Below are positions 23,051 to 34,046 of a stretch of 64,000 bases of DNA, one piece after another. The translations under genes were made by a program, and so were the position numbers. Position 1 is the first letter of the stretch. Each line of letters opens with the position of its first letter. This stretch comes from Sepiola atlantica (lineage: Eukaryota > Mollusca > Cephalopoda > Sepiida > Sepiolidae): assembly GCA_963556195.1 (NCBI GenBank), contig OY744525.1:55581446-55645445 (forward strand). The letters are read 5' to 3'. The notes beneath the pieces are model-generated. The model was not told the origin of the DNA, searched no databases, and was given only the letters and a program-made list of their open reading frames with translations.

Positions 23051-23759
23051 AACTCAATGATTGTTTGTCTTTCTTATCCATTTTATTCGTTATTTTTCCC
23101 GAATAAAACTGTTTTAACTACCCTTTTCCGAAAAAAGAAAGAAAGTTTAAAAGAAAGATTGATTTTTTTACTACGGATGCGCAAAATGGTAGTAATATTT
23201 GTGAAATCTCGACCCGGTTACGACTGCGTGCCAAAAGTGTTATGTGCAAACGAGGTAGTGGTTGGTATATAAAGAAGAGGTTGCATTTGTTTTTGTCACG
23301 ACAGATAATTTCTCTGGAGTTTACAGCAACACGATTGACTGATTTGTTGAAGTAATAGAGGGAAAGAAGAAGGGTAGAGTGGGGGTGGGAGAGGTTCTAT
23401 GGTGGACGAACTATCGATTCGGCGAATCCGGTGGGGCCAATATTCGATCAATCATCGTCTTTTGTTTGGGGGCCAGGAGAAAAAAGAAAAGAAAAAAGTC
23501 CATCCTGTTCAATAAATAAAATTGTAAACCTAATTTAAGATGGCGGCACGAGTTATGACGAAGTGTAAATAGAGCAACAATTGCCAATTGATACATCATT
23601 CCTTTTCGATTCCCAACGCACACACCGTTTCAGACACGTTTTTTATCAAAATACGATCTCTTCCCACTTCGCGATAAAGTCCTCACCCACCTCGATCCAA
23701 TCGAAACTCAAAAAAAGAGAACAATCTATAACTAACTATTAACGAAACTGGATTTGTAT
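23051..23759. other. No recognisable feature
   Basis: No domain, RNA gene or internal repeat recognised. Confidence 0.5.
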
Positions 23760-23845
23760 TTGGATTGTTCGGACTATTGCTCTCATCTTGGGTTTTGTTC
23801 TCGCAACGTTTCGGCCGATATAACCTCCGACCTTATTCAGTTGTA
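23760..23845 (-). repeat. PLE-terminus-like repeat, inverted copy
   Basis: On the minus strand: CTGAATA, AA, GGTCG, loop, CGGCC, GAAACG (23809-23840). The GGTCG/CGGCC hairpin pairs over 5 bp. The flank CCGAACAATCCAAATAC matches the other copies of this repeat. Confidence 0.55.
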
Positions 23846-24119
23846 GTTTGACAATGACTGTAATTAGTGAATAGTGGCAAACAATGTTTATGTTTTTTTT
23901 TCGTACGCACCATCGTTGTTAAAATTTCAAAAACCGTGATGTACTTACGAAACGGAAAGAGCATCAGGTCCGTACTGATTTGGTATTACATTATTTGAAT
24001 TTTTGTTTTTGAGATGAGGAGTGATAATAGGTATTTGGATTGTTCGGATTATTGCTCTCATCTTGGTTGTTCTCATCTCAACAAAAAAAATTCAAAAAAT
24101 AAAATTTTTCCCACTTTTC

Positions 24120-24240
24120 ACAAATAACAGCCATTGTCAAAATACACCTGAATAAAGTCGGAGGTTATATCGGCCGAAACGTTGTGAGAACAGCACACAA
24201 GATAAGAGCAATCATCCGAACAATCCAAATACATATTATC
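24120..24240 (+). repeat. PLE-terminus-like repeat, direct copy
   Basis: Same repeat as at 23760-23845 in opposite orientation, about 300 bp away: CTGAATA, AA, GTCGG context, loop, CGGCC, GAAACG (24148-24179), then CCGAACAATCCAAATAC. Confidence 0.55.
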
Positions 24241-24530
24241 TATCGTCATCTCAAGACCCCAAAAATTAAAACAGAATTTGGATTATTTGGATTATTTGGA
24301 CTACTATTTTGTGATGGTGATCTACCCTATTACGTCACGATATGGACTCTTCCCGGCGGCATCATAAATAGTGATAATTGTGGAAATAGACAGAATAGCT
24401 ATAACCAAGCTAGAAGGTAGTCTCTGGCAACACATTATTTCTGTACTTTCTATAAATACATACTCTTGTTAACTCTACCTCCTTGTTGGCTTATTTATTC
24501 GGTCGTTTAAGGTCATAGCATATTCTCATC
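24241..24530. other. No recognisable feature
   Basis: Short unremarkable stretch before the composite SINE. Confidence 0.4.
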
Positions 24531-24534
24531 TTGG

Positions 24535-25830
24535 TTGTTATTCTTACAACGTTTAGTCCGATGTAACCCCGACCTTCTTTAGGGGAATTTTTAAAAACTT
24601 TTGTAATCTATATGTAAAACACGGGAACCTATACGGAATGACGAACTAAACCCATGTCGCAACGGTTAAAAGCGTTGTTTAACAACCTGTTTTAAGTTAC
24701 AGTTTTCTCGGTGCGATAATAATTAAGAACTACATTAGAATACAATTAAAGTAAGTCTATCTACCATAATAATAAAATAAAAGTAAGTTTATCTACCATA
24801 ATAATAAAATATAAGTAAGTGTATCTACCATAATAATAAAATAAAAATTAAGTCTATCAACCATAATAATAAAATATAAGTAAGTGTATCTACCATAATA
24901 ATAAAATAAAATTAAGTGTATCTACCATGATAATAAAATAAAAGTAAGTGTATCTACCATAATAATAAAATATAAGTAAGTGTATCTACCATGATAATAA
25001 AATAAAAGTAAGTTTATCTACCATACTAATAAAATAAAAGTAAGTGTATCTACCATAATAATAAAATAAAAGTAAGTGTATCTACCATAATAATAAAATA
25101 AAAGTAAGTGTATCTACCATAATAATAAAATAAAAGTAAGTCTATCAACCATAATAATAAAATATAAGTAAGTGTATCTACCATACTAATAAAATAAAAG
25201 TACTTGCATCTACCATAATAATAAAATAAAAGTAAGTGTATATACTATAACAATAAAATAAAAGTAAGTGCATATACCATAATAATAAAATAAAAATTAA
25301 GTCTATCAACCATAATAATAAAATATAAGTAAGTGTATCTACCATAATAATAAAATAAAATTAAGTGTATCTACCATGATAATAAAATAAAAGTAAGTGT
25401 ATCTACCATAATAATAAAATATAAGTAAGTGTATCTACCATGATAATAAAATAAAAGTAAGTGTATCTACCATGATAATAAAATAAAAGTAAGTGTATCT
25501 ACCGTAGTCGACAGCGACTCGAAGGCTCCCCTTTTATTAGCTACCACTCCTTTCCTTGGATTGTTCCACTTGCCCGTAATTCTCACCTCATAATGCTGAT
25601 TGTTTTGCAAGCAGACACAATGTACAATTTTTTATATTGAGTATTAGTATGACTTGACCGAGGATTGAACTCATGTCTCTCGTCACATTAGCTAACACTC
25701 CAACGATTATGCCAAATACAACAGTACGGTACGACATTAAAATTAACATACCCGCCTATGGCTGACGGAACAAGAATAATCTACCCACATACATTAAATA
25801 AAGGGTTTCGATTGAATAACAATAGATATA
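24535..25830 (+). mobile_element. tRNA-derived SINE split by a minisatellite
   Basis: The left part (24570-24740) aligns with 33410-33555: GTAATCTATATGTAAAAC, then TACGGAAT, then a tRNA-like CCCATGTCGCAACGGTTAAA. The right end (about 25750-25830) aligns with 33620-33690: GGCTGACGGAACAAGAATAA, then ATTAAATAAAGGGTTTCGAT. Between them lie a 32-bp minisatellite (24746-25505) and unrelated sequence. The intact relative at 33.4 kb is only about 290 bp, so this copy has grown more than fourfold. A separate tRNA-like segment in reverse sense lies at about 25655-25720. Confidence 0.6.
24746..25505 (+). repeat. 32-bp minisatellite, about 24 copies
   Basis: The unit contains GTAAGTGTATCTACCATAAT and AATAAAATAAAA. 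The period of 32 was checked from successive CCATA positions (25021, 25053). Units vary at a few fixed positions (GTGTATC/GTCTATC/GTTTATC, CTACC/CAACC), so unit variants are interspersed. Confidence 0.95.
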
Positions 25831-26110
25831 TAAATATAACTTACTTTATTGTAATGTTGTTCAGTAAAAGAAAACGAGCATCATTGTAACCGCCGTAAAA
25901 TAAACCTCTGTTACTTGTTGAAAACAAGTAACAAAGATTTATTTTAATGATGCTGGAGTTGTAACATTTTTTAGAGGGAAGGTTCTTCTGTTACAACACT
26001 GACAATTGGCACTGAGACCGGTGTCGAAATCGAGCAACGACTGTGGACCAGCACAACGAGCGAACGATTACGCTCTGTGCAGTGAATGCACACAGGCGGA
26101 CGTTTATATA
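25831..26110. other. No recognisable feature
   Basis: Includes a short complementary pair around 25905-25945 (CTCTGTTACTTGTTG with ACAAGTAACAAAG), a small hairpin of unknown meaning. Confidence 0.45.
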
Positions 26111-27244
26111 TATATATAATGGAATAATATACACTTTATTTATATATATGTAGGCCTTGTGTATGTGTATACATATATACATATATGTATATATGGCTGT
26201 ATTCTCATGTGTGTGTGTATGTGTATGCGGATACATTTATAATCCCTAAAGTTTGAAATTCAATAAAATAAAATAATAAAATTTAAAATAGGAAAAAAAT
26301 AAAATAAATTAAAAAAAATGAAATTATAATAATAAAAGAATAAATAAATATATGAATAAATAATAATAACAAAGGAAAAATTTTTTAAAAATTAATAAAT
26401 AAATAAATAGAATAAAGTTATATAAATTTAGTTCTAGGAGTATTATACCCTTGAAATACCATTAAATAAAATAAATATGTATTTAGATATTTACACTTTA
26501 TATATATATATGTGTGTATGTATTTTTATCTCTTAATTCCCCCCTCCCCCTTTCCAACGGTTCTTCTTATTCCCCCCCCCCCCGTTCTAACGGTTCCTTC
26601 CTACCCTCATGACATTAATTCCTTCAACAATTGATTTAAATTTCTTCTTAAATTTCAAATCTCATTTCTAAACATATTCCGTTTGTTCTAAGTTATCCCC
26701 CTTTGTCTGCACATATAATAATAACGGCCCACACGTAAATTTAAATTTAGAATTGAATAAATAAAGAAAAGTTAATAAATCATATAAAATAAAATATAAT
26801 AAAATTATAATAATTAGTATATAAATAAACAAATGTTAATAAGATGCTAACTTTAGCTGAATAATTATTTAATTAAATTTTGACATTTTCTGCGTTTCTA
26901 CTCCCAATAGTCTGTTGCAGTGTTTCAATAGTTTGATTCCGGTATTGCCCGTTTTTTCGACCCTTTCGGTCTTTAATTGATGTCTTTTGATAATGAAAGT
27001 TTTTCTTTCGAAAATTTAAGATTACCTTTTGCCGAACTTTTTATTTACCTGACAGTATTTACTATTCTGGTACTTAATCAGTTTTTACGTGAAATATTAA
27101 TAAATCGTTTTGAGATTCGTTTTCTCTTCTCGTTTATTTCTGTTCACCCTTTCCACCTTCCGGCAACTACATCGCATTGCTACAGCCTCGGATTACTTAC
27201 CTGCACTTATATTTACCAGCAATGCTTAAAGCAAACTACAATCT

Positions 27245-27246
<2 letters not shown>
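26111..27246. repeat. AT-rich low-complexity region
   Basis: AT/GT runs at 26110-26225, then AATAAATA-type low complexity at 26255-26475 and 26740-26850, with a C12 tract near 26573. One 109-codon frame (26977-27306) runs into an (AT)n tract and is not convincing. Confidence 0.7.

Positions 27247-27305
<59 letters not shown>
27247..27305. repeat. (AT)n microsatellite
   Basis: About 29 AT dinucleotides. Confidence 0.95.
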
Positions 27306-27310
<5 letters not shown>

Positions 27311-27506
27311 GGAAGTTTCTCAACCATTAAGACTATACATATAAAAAAAATTATTAAAAAAACAAACAAAAACCCTTAAGTCCCAAGTTGTTCAGTGGAA
27401 AATCACTCATGTAAGTCAATTTAATTTTTACAGTTATTATATTAGTTTGCTTCTAACATTATTTAAGGGATCATCAGTTGTTTACCATGAAAAACTGTTT
27501 CGGGAA

Positions 27507-27510
<4 letters not shown>

Positions 27511-27586
<76 letters not shown>

Positions 27587-27640
27587 AGGTAAAGTAAACA
27601 TCCACAGGGTAAAAATCCAAAGAATTTCAACAGGGCTTAT
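27511..27640 (-). repeat. (AT)n with the 3' tail of a U2-derived SINE
   Basis: (AT)n at 27511-27584 is followed by CCAGGTAAAGTAAACATCCA and CAGGGTAAAAATCCAAAGAA. The end of U2-SINE copy 2 near 44305-44352 has the same order (CCAGGTGAAAAATATCCACA, GGGTGGTAATCCAGAGAA), also directly after (AT)n. Only the tail is present here. Confidence 0.55.
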
Positions 27641-27689
27641 ATAATAGTGTTGAATAGTAAATAGTACTATTTATATTCAGACATGAATA

Positions 27690-27773
27690 GATGTTAGTTT
27701 TTAATAACTAAAAATCGATAACATCGACATGCCAGTGTAGTGGCTTTTTGTACATGTCTGTATAAATAAATAA

Positions 27774-27822
<49 letters not shown>
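27690..27822 (+). repeat. Dispersed repeat with (AT)n tail
   Basis: TCGATAACATCGACATGCCA, then TACATGTCTGTATAAATAAA and (AT)n at 27779-27822. Matches 130-262. Confidence 0.6.
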
Positions 27823-27826
<4 letters not shown>

Positions 27827-28486
27827 GTGTGTGTATTGTTTTACTCATGGCGGACCTTGTAGTTTGAAAGAAAAATTAGCCAAATTAGTTATATTTATGT
27901 TATATTGCATTTTTAGGTTACTTTGTTAATTGCCAACGTCAATGTCATCCAACGAGTATCTCGATTTCGGTTGTTTTTTTTCCACTAGTGTGCATCGGTT
28001 ATTTAAAACTGATTTCATGAAAATGAGTTATGACTGACCGACATTTAAAAATGAAGACAGCTCAAATTGAACATAAAAATTGAATAAAAGTCTACGCAAA
28101 ATCAGATCGTAATTGTTTTTTAGTAAAATTATCGGCTTTTCGTGTCGAATAAAATTCTTCATCGATCATCGCCGAAATAAAAGAAGGGAAACGTATTCTA
28201 AAATGTTAACATCAATTAGAATCGGAATGGAGGAGGAGGGGGGGGGGGGCACCCGTGCCGATTGGTGTGCAAGTTGTGTGAAAAGGCAACAATGGAAGAG
28301 AGACAAACATTTCAAAACGTGCTGTCAAAATGAATTTAAAGAAATCAAACACTTTCGACGATGATGGACTGGCACCCGGGCGTGGGTAGAGCGGATGCAC
28401 AATTATAAAAGACTAACACCTCCCTCTGGAAATTCCACGGTGCTTTCTACACTAATCATGTTTGATTTTATTTATTTTTACTGATG
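27823..28486. other. No recognisable feature
   Basis: No recognisable domain or RNA. A G10 tract lies near 28237. Confidence 0.5.
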
Positions 28487-28700
28487 TGTCACCACTTAGC
28501 CAGGCACGGGGGTCACTCGAGGATAAGGGTTAAAGGGATCGTCAGTTGGACTATAACCGCCCCTTATCGCACTCCACGAGGGGATCGAGAACAAACCGGT
28601 GGGATGGGCAGAAATTACTTAAGAGAAATTGATTATCTAAGGAGGCGGCTCAAACAGTATTTGTTCAGAATCTGTGTAATTTACTGTCAATGATAATATT
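28487..28700 (-). mobile_element. LINE 3' end, copy B
   Basis: Shares with copies A, D and F the 3' UTR signature read here on the plus strand as GGTCACTCGAGGATAAGGGT and GGGATCGTCAGTTGGACTAT. On the minus strand only the last residues of the protein survive (about TQILNKYCLSRLL). Confidence 0.65.
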
Positions 28701-28892
28701 CTTTTGGAAAATGACTGTCTGCGCCATTACTATTTTGAAAAGAAAATGACTCTTTCTTTCGTAAAAAAATAATTGTCATTGTCAGCTAAATATTTTTAAA
28801 TGAATAAAACGAATATCTTTTATTGATTTATTTATTTAAAATTGTAACAAGTTAATTTTTCTAAAACACTAAATATTCTTTGTTTTCTTAAA

Positions 28893-28950
28893 GCGGCATA
28901 ATCATGTTGGCACATCGGTTCTCGTTAGATCACCGAAGTTAAGAGACGTT
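28893..28950 (+). pseudogene. 5S rRNA-derived fragment (5S pseudogene or 5S-headed SINE)
   Basis: The segment matches about the first 57 bases of animal 5S rRNA: GCGGCATAATCATGTTGGCA, then CATCGGTTCTCGTTAGATCA, then CCGAAGTTAAG and ACGTT. This includes the region of the first internal Pol III promoter element. Similarity stops abruptly, so this is not a functional 5S gene. A truncated 5S pseudogene and the head of a 5S-derived (SINE3-type) retroposon are both possible. Confidence 0.75.
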
Positions 28951-30271
28951 ATTATGAAACATTTGCATTGACTAATAAAAGACAAGTCCTTACTTCGATA
29001 TTTCTTAGGCAGCATTCCTGTGTTTCTTCTTTTAGTGATTGGTGATTAAACAAAACTAACGTAATTTAGATTTTAGATAAGCAAATCCCTTTTTTTTAAT
29101 TAGCTGCCTGACCAGTAAGCGTTAATGATCACCCACGTAACGTAGAAGAGAATAGGTAACCATTTTTTAATCAAAAGATTCTTTCAACAACAACACGAAA
29201 TTTTTATTTATTTATTCCAAAAACTACTTTTTTCTTTCTCTGTTTATTTATTTTAAATTATTTAAAACACTAACACGAAAACAATAAACGGGAGAAGCAC
29301 ATGAATACCCGCTAGAAATTTCGAAGTAAGGCCGAGCTTTCTATTGGTCAATGTAAATGTGTTGGGATTAAATATCCCTGGAAGAAAGTTCAATTCTCGC
29401 ACGTGAGAATGCAATAACAATTATGTAGATAAGTGCAAAATAGAAACAGGGCAACAGCTTTCGTGAGAAGGAACACAACAACAATTGTATATAAGTTTAA
29501 AACAGTTTTACTTGTGAGAAAACATGAGGGCAAATATATACAAACAAATGGGGAGTTCGAAGTTCAGAAAAGAGGAAGATGATTTAGATTTGCGAAAACG
29601 TGCTTCGCGAACTTATCTTGTGGGAGTTCTGGTAACAGGTTGCACGTGTGCCCGCCTCCAATTCTGGCTCTTGTCGAGATGTAGTCACTTTAGTCCAAGA
29701 TGGTTGGTAACATGAAGGAGTAGGGTCTCTCTGCGACTGCCGTCGAGGGTTTTGTCTCAGAAGGATCCAATCGCGGTCCTACCAGTTTCAAAAAGTGGGT
29801 CGAAAAGAGGCCGGGACACAGCGAGCAAGCGTTTTTATGGTTTGACTCTCGTGACCCCTAAGGGAGTAGGGGTTGGGATGCCTGACATCCAATTCGTGAG
29901 ACGCTTAAGGGACAAGGCTGTAGCCAGTCAGTGAGGAGGACGTTAATAAATTCCAATAAATGCTTCATAATTAGTTTTGTATATCGAAGACTATTTCCGT
30001 CTGTTATGAAGATTTATGTCTATATTTGAAATTTTACAATGATTTTAAGTCATAAAACTGTTAACTTGAAAGTAATATTTGGATATGATTAATATTTATA
30101 AGTGAAAGTCGCAGTAAATGATACAAACAATTAGAAAAATAAATAAAGTCAATTTAAATTTTAATTTGAAGGTGATTTTATAAAAGGTTCTTAATTAGAT
30201 TAAAACGTGGCATGGTATCTTGTTTTCTTCTGTCCTTTCATCACATAAAAAAACATACTAGTCTTTCTGGT
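28951..30271. other. No recognisable feature
   Basis: The 29524-29934 part is somewhat GC-richer with short frames (63 and 60 codons). No domain or splice pair convinced me. Confidence 0.45.
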
Positions 30272-30544
30272 GCTGGTACAGTTTGTAACCCATGCAAAAA
30301 AAAAAACTTTTCATGCGCATTTTCCGGCTGTTTACGTAAACAACCGGAAGATGCCGAATCAAAACGACCCAGCGTAAAAAGCAAAACGAGGCGACGCTAT
30401 AAAACAGGAAAACATAATGAAGCAACTTTTAAAGCAAGAAAAAAAAACAGTCACCGTATGTAAAATTTTAGGAAAATAAAATTTATTTCTTGACAAAGAA
30501 AATATAATGAAACAAGTGTTATTTATTTTTACAAGAAAGTTAAG

Positions 30545-30830
30545 GTTTCTTTAATTATCTTTTTTTGTTTCGATAAATTGTTGTCTTTTTTTGTTTGTTT
30601 GTTTCGATAAATTGTTGTCTTTTTTTTGTTTGTTTGTTTCGATAAATTGTTGTCTTTTTTTGTTTGTTTGTTTCGATAAATTGTTATCTTTTTTTTTGTT
30701 TGTTTGTTTCGATAAATTGTTATCTTTTTTTTTGTTTGTTTGTTTCGATAAATTGTTATCTTTTTTTTGTTTGTTGTTTCGATAAATTGTTATTTTTTTT
30801 TTTTTTTTTCGATAAATTGTTATCTTTTTT
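30545..30830 (+). repeat. About 35-bp minisatellite
   Basis: Eight or so units of TTTCGATAAATTGTTGTC/TATC plus T-rich spacer TTTTTTTGTTTGTTTG. The overlapping cysteine/phenylalanine-rich frames are artefacts. Confidence 0.9.
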
Positions 30831-30916
30831 TGTACCGGTGCAGCTTTTGAAGCAGACTGACTAGGAAAATGATAGGGTGAAAAAGAAACCGTTTTTCTTA
30901 CTTTTTTTAAGAGTCA

Positions 30917-30990
30917 GGATTTAGGGTTAGGGTAAAAAACAAACAACACTTTCTTACATCTTTTAGGGTTAGGGTTAGGGTTAGGGTTTC
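30917..30990 (+). repeat. Interstitial telomere-like (TTAGGG)n
   Basis: Two short TTAGGG clusters (about 30920-30933 and 30963-30988, four units in the second) inside the candidate TIR element. Confidence 0.85.
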
Positions 30991-31204
30991 CAAACTTTTG
31001 CAGATTTTCTGTTGGCGTTAGCGGAGACCAATTTTACGATTTACTCAATTCACATTTGAAAATTGTCGCCTGCTGTCTCGCAATCTGATTGGCTAAGCGC
31101 TTCGTCAACTTCCGGCTGTTTCCGTAAACAACCGGAAGATGCCGACGAAAAGTCGGTTTTAGCATGGGTCATAAACTGTACCAGAACTGTTTTCCCTCAT
31201 TGTG

Positions 31205-31605
31205 TCGTTATTTTCATAGAATGTGAACGACTTAGATCCAATCTCTAATTCTTCCTTGCGAGACATTCACAGAAAGTAGTCGTGTTTTAACAACTGAAAA
31301 AAAACTTCCCCTTTTTCCTATGTGTATCTAACATTAAACAGAGTTTTTTCCAATTACTTCCTATCTGTAGAACACATTACCATTGGATTGCTTCCCTGGA
31401 TACTACAACATAGTCGTCTTCAAATCTAATGTCAACAGATACTTGTCATAAACAGTCCTCATGCGTAATAAAATGATGCCCATTGCATTTATCATTCTTA
31501 ATCCTCAGAACATTCGCCATCATTCAACTGACAATTTATCCATCTCATTAAGACATTTCCTCGAATGACTTTTGGCCTTGATAAGTGGCAACTCATTAGT
31601 AAAAA
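31205..31605 (+). mobile_element. LINE 3' end, copy C
   Basis: The plus strand reads NTLPLDCFPGYYNIVVFKSN then VNRYLS and a stop, the C-terminus of the same LINE family as copies A and D. Upstream is a degraded LFPM...FFPITSYL part. The 3' UTR ends GATAAGTGGCAACTCATTAG, the family end. Confidence 0.75.
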
Positions 31606-31658
31606 GTTTTAATTAATTTTTTATAACTTTTTTATTTCTTATTACATTCATTTTTTTA

Positions 31659-31663
<5 letters not shown>

Positions 31664-31722
<59 letters not shown>
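31664..31722. repeat. (AT)n microsatellite
   Basis: About 29 AT dinucleotides shortly after LINE copy C. Confidence 0.95.
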
Positions 31723-31728
<6 letters not shown>

Positions 31729-32814
31729 GCAGCATGAAACATGTGTGAGTTATTAGATAAGAAACGATGATTTTCGTTACAAACAAATTAGATTAACATT
31801 TTTTACTTTTATGTTTACTTTATTTTATAAAAAAAATGTTTCACTGCGGAAGCGAACTTATAACCTAACAGTCTGACATGGAAGGATTTTTTCAATACAG
31901 TTTAACAAATCGATTACATCCAGCGTATTGTCAATCTCTACGTTTGTTGTTGTTACGTAGGGTTATTTGCTTTCGGGGTTAGTAGTATACAAGACACAAG
32001 AGAAACGCATACAAATGTTTATCCTTGGAGGTATTATTTTGTTTTGTTGATGTGGCGTTATCCGTTCTAGCATGCATGTGTGTGCATGCGTGCTTATCGT
32101 TTTCCCGTGTCGTACTATTATTTGATCTATATGCTGTGACATACGATCGGCTCTTTAATGCGTACATGTGTGTGCGTGCTTAACTTTACGAAAGGCGTTT
32201 TGTTCTATAAAACTATAATGATTTCTTTGTCTGCATATCAATTTACATCATAAACATTCCTACATTATAATTTATTTTGTTATACTTTTCACCTCAATTT
32301 GCGAATATCGCGTTACTTACAAATTTGAAATATTTCTTTGTATTTCTAATGGAGTTATCTTTTCCCCATATATCCATCTAAATCATCGACCTTCCTTAAT
32401 TATAATTGTGTTCATTTTTCCTTTTAACAAAAGATTTTTTCCTGACCTTTACTTGCGAATATTGCGTAACTTACAACTTTGATTTTTTTTCCAGAATTTA
32501 TTTCCAAAATTGTGCAGTTTCAATTCTCTATTTCCACCATTACTTATCGGGTTAGACTAGTAATCTTTATGACTAATTTTATTTGTACCACCCGTAGGGC
32601 GACATATGTACTACTGTGGACGACAGAAAATTCGCCCACCCGGACAATGGAAACACACTCTGAGAAATTCGAACCCTGAAAAGATAAAATTCCATACAGT
32701 TCAGAAACATTCAGAAATTCCCGGGTGAGACGTTGGCAATAATTAAGTGGAAAACGAATACACTTTAGATACAACTTAATTCGGAAAACCGGTGCCAAGT
32801 TTCAAAGCTATTTT
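31723..32814. other. No recognisable feature
   Basis: AT-rich. Two near-duplicate phrases (ACCTCAATTTGCGAATATCG near 32290 and ACCTTTACTTGCGAATATTG near 32446, each followed by CGTTACTTAC or CGTAACTTAC) suggest a small local duplication of about 150-bp period. Confidence 0.45.
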
Positions 32815-32925
32815 TAAATGCGTCCAGGCATCTCTATAAAAGGGTCTGTCTGTCTGTCGGTCACACTTCAGTTTGAACTAGCATTTTCATCACTAAACGT
32901 TCAGATTAAAAGGACGTATTATATG
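32815..32925 (+). repeat. Dispersed repeat with the best satellite-progenitor box
   Basis: ATGCGTCCAGGCATCTCTAT, AAAAGGGTCTGTCTGTCTGT, then CGGTCACACTTCAGTTTGAA, CTAGCATTTTCATCACTAAA. The GTCACAC...CAGTTT...TAGCATTTT order is that of the 79-bp satellite unit, but here it is present only once. Confidence 0.65.
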
Positions 32926-33160
32926 AATGGACATGTATTATTTGGATTATTCGAACTGCTGTTTTCGTATTGGATGTTATTCGCTCAAGACAATGCATGA
33001 AGCCACTTGCTGTAATAAGCTAGAGAAAATACTACTTCAAGGTCAAAAACTAGTCAACGATAACTGTTAGGTGGACAGATTCCGACTCATGAAAACAGCA
33101 ATTCTTCCCCCTTTGTAAGAAACGTAGCTCATGGAATGTGAGAATTAGACAAAATAAGGG
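32926..33160. other. No recognisable feature
   Basis: Short spacer. CTGTTAGGTGGACAGATTCC is unremarkable. Confidence 0.4.
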
Positions 33161-33164
33161 AAGC

Positions 33165-33358
33165 GAGATTTACGAGAGTTACGAGAGTTACGAGAGTTAC
33201 AAGAGTTACGAGAGTTACGAGAATTACGAGAGTTACGAGAATTACGAGAATTACGAGAGTTACGAGAGTTACAAGAGTTACAAGAGTTACAAGAGTTACG
33301 AGAGTTACGAGAATTACGAGAGTTACGAGAATTGCGAGAATTACGAGAGTACCGAAAG
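33165..33358 (+). repeat. 9-bp minisatellite (GAGTTACGA)n
   Basis: About 21 units of ACGAGAGTT with ACGAGAATT and ACAAGAGTT variants. Because 9 is a multiple of 3 the tract is open on both strands (Glu-Ser-Tyr repeats on plus, Leu-Val-Thr on minus); neither looks like a real protein. Confidence 0.95.
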
Positions 33359-33394
33359 TAAACCCAAGGTCGACTTTATTCTCTCCTTTAGGCT

Positions 33395-33695
33395 TACGTA
33401 AGCTCTGACCTTCTTCAGATGCGGCTTGTCGCACTTGTAAATCTTTATGTCAAACTCAGGAATTGTACGGAATCTCTGCAAAAACCCGTGGCACAACGGA
33501 TAAATTGCAAAGTATCATCAGTTTTAAGTGACAGTCTTCTGGAGGTCGAAGCTTCAATCCGTGGTACGGGCGATACTAAGAATACAATGACGAATTACTT
33601 ACGCCTTCTACGGGGTCACGGCTGACGGAACGAGAGCAAGCTACCCTCATGGACTAAATAAAGGGTCCCGTTCGAAATTCCATACTGATTCCCAA
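33395..33695 (+). mobile_element. tRNA-derived SINE
   Basis: A tRNA-like block at about 33485-33571 begins CCCGTGGCACAACGG (A-box-like) and has GAAGCTTCAATCC (B-box-like). Its ends CCCGT and ACGGG can pair like an acceptor stem. It is embedded in a repeat whose flanks match 24570-24740 and 25750-25830. The 3' end is CTAAATAAAGGGTCCCGTTC. Too degraded to be a functional tRNA. Confidence 0.6.
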
Positions 33696-33699
33696 ATTC

Positions 33700-33850
33700 G
33701 ACTTAAAGATTCCTGAGTAGGACAAAACGCAGCTAAAGAAGGTCGGAGATTATATCAACCGAAATGTTGTGAGAATGATATTCAAGATGAGAACAGTCGT
33801 CTGAATAATCCAAATAATACAAATTATCAATCCTCATCTAAAAAAAAAAT
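33700..33850 (+). repeat. PLE-terminus-like repeat, degenerate
   Basis: CTAAAGA, A, GGTCG, loop, CAACC, GAAATG (33733-33764), then TTGTGAGAATGATATTCAAG and CTGAATAATCCAAATAAT. One hairpin pair is lost compared with the other copies. Confidence 0.5.
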
Positions 33851-34046
33851 ACCGAAACGTAAGAATGGATATGTTCTTGTTTATTTTTGTGTAGAAAGTA
33901 AAATTTACTAAAAACCGATTCGGTTGCGATTCGTTTGAAACCTTTTGAAATCGGATTCCCAGTTTTGTTTGCATCGATTTCGCGGAACTTTTCATGACGG
34001 AACTCCTTTTCATTACGCTGGCAAATTTATTATACTAAACTAGAAA

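Larger units (their letters stand above)
30272..31186. mobile_element. Candidate TIR transposon carrying a minisatellite and telomere-like repeats
   Basis: CTGGTACAGTTTGTAACCCA (30272) and its inverse near 31165-31186 (GGGTCATAAACTGTACCAG) match over about 21 of 23 bp as terminal inverted repeats. Inside each end is a near-palindrome, TTCCGGCTGTTTACGTAAAC plus AACCGGAA, at about 30321-30350 and 31110-31137, each followed by GATGCCGA. The interior holds a TTTGTTTGTTTCGATAAATTG minisatellite and TTAGGG runs. No transposase and no clear target duplication, so it would be non-autonomous. Confidence 0.5.

Noticed and set aside
24746..25505. CRISPR-like array
   Set aside because: Units are tandem without unique spacers, and the context is an animal genome; it is a minisatellite.
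30960..30990. A chromosome end
   Set aside because: The TTAGGG runs are only a few units long and internal, flanked by ordinary repeats on both sides.
33485..33571. Functional tRNA gene
   Set aside because: A and B boxes are degenerate, there is no proper anticodon arm, and the block is embedded in a dispersed repeat.
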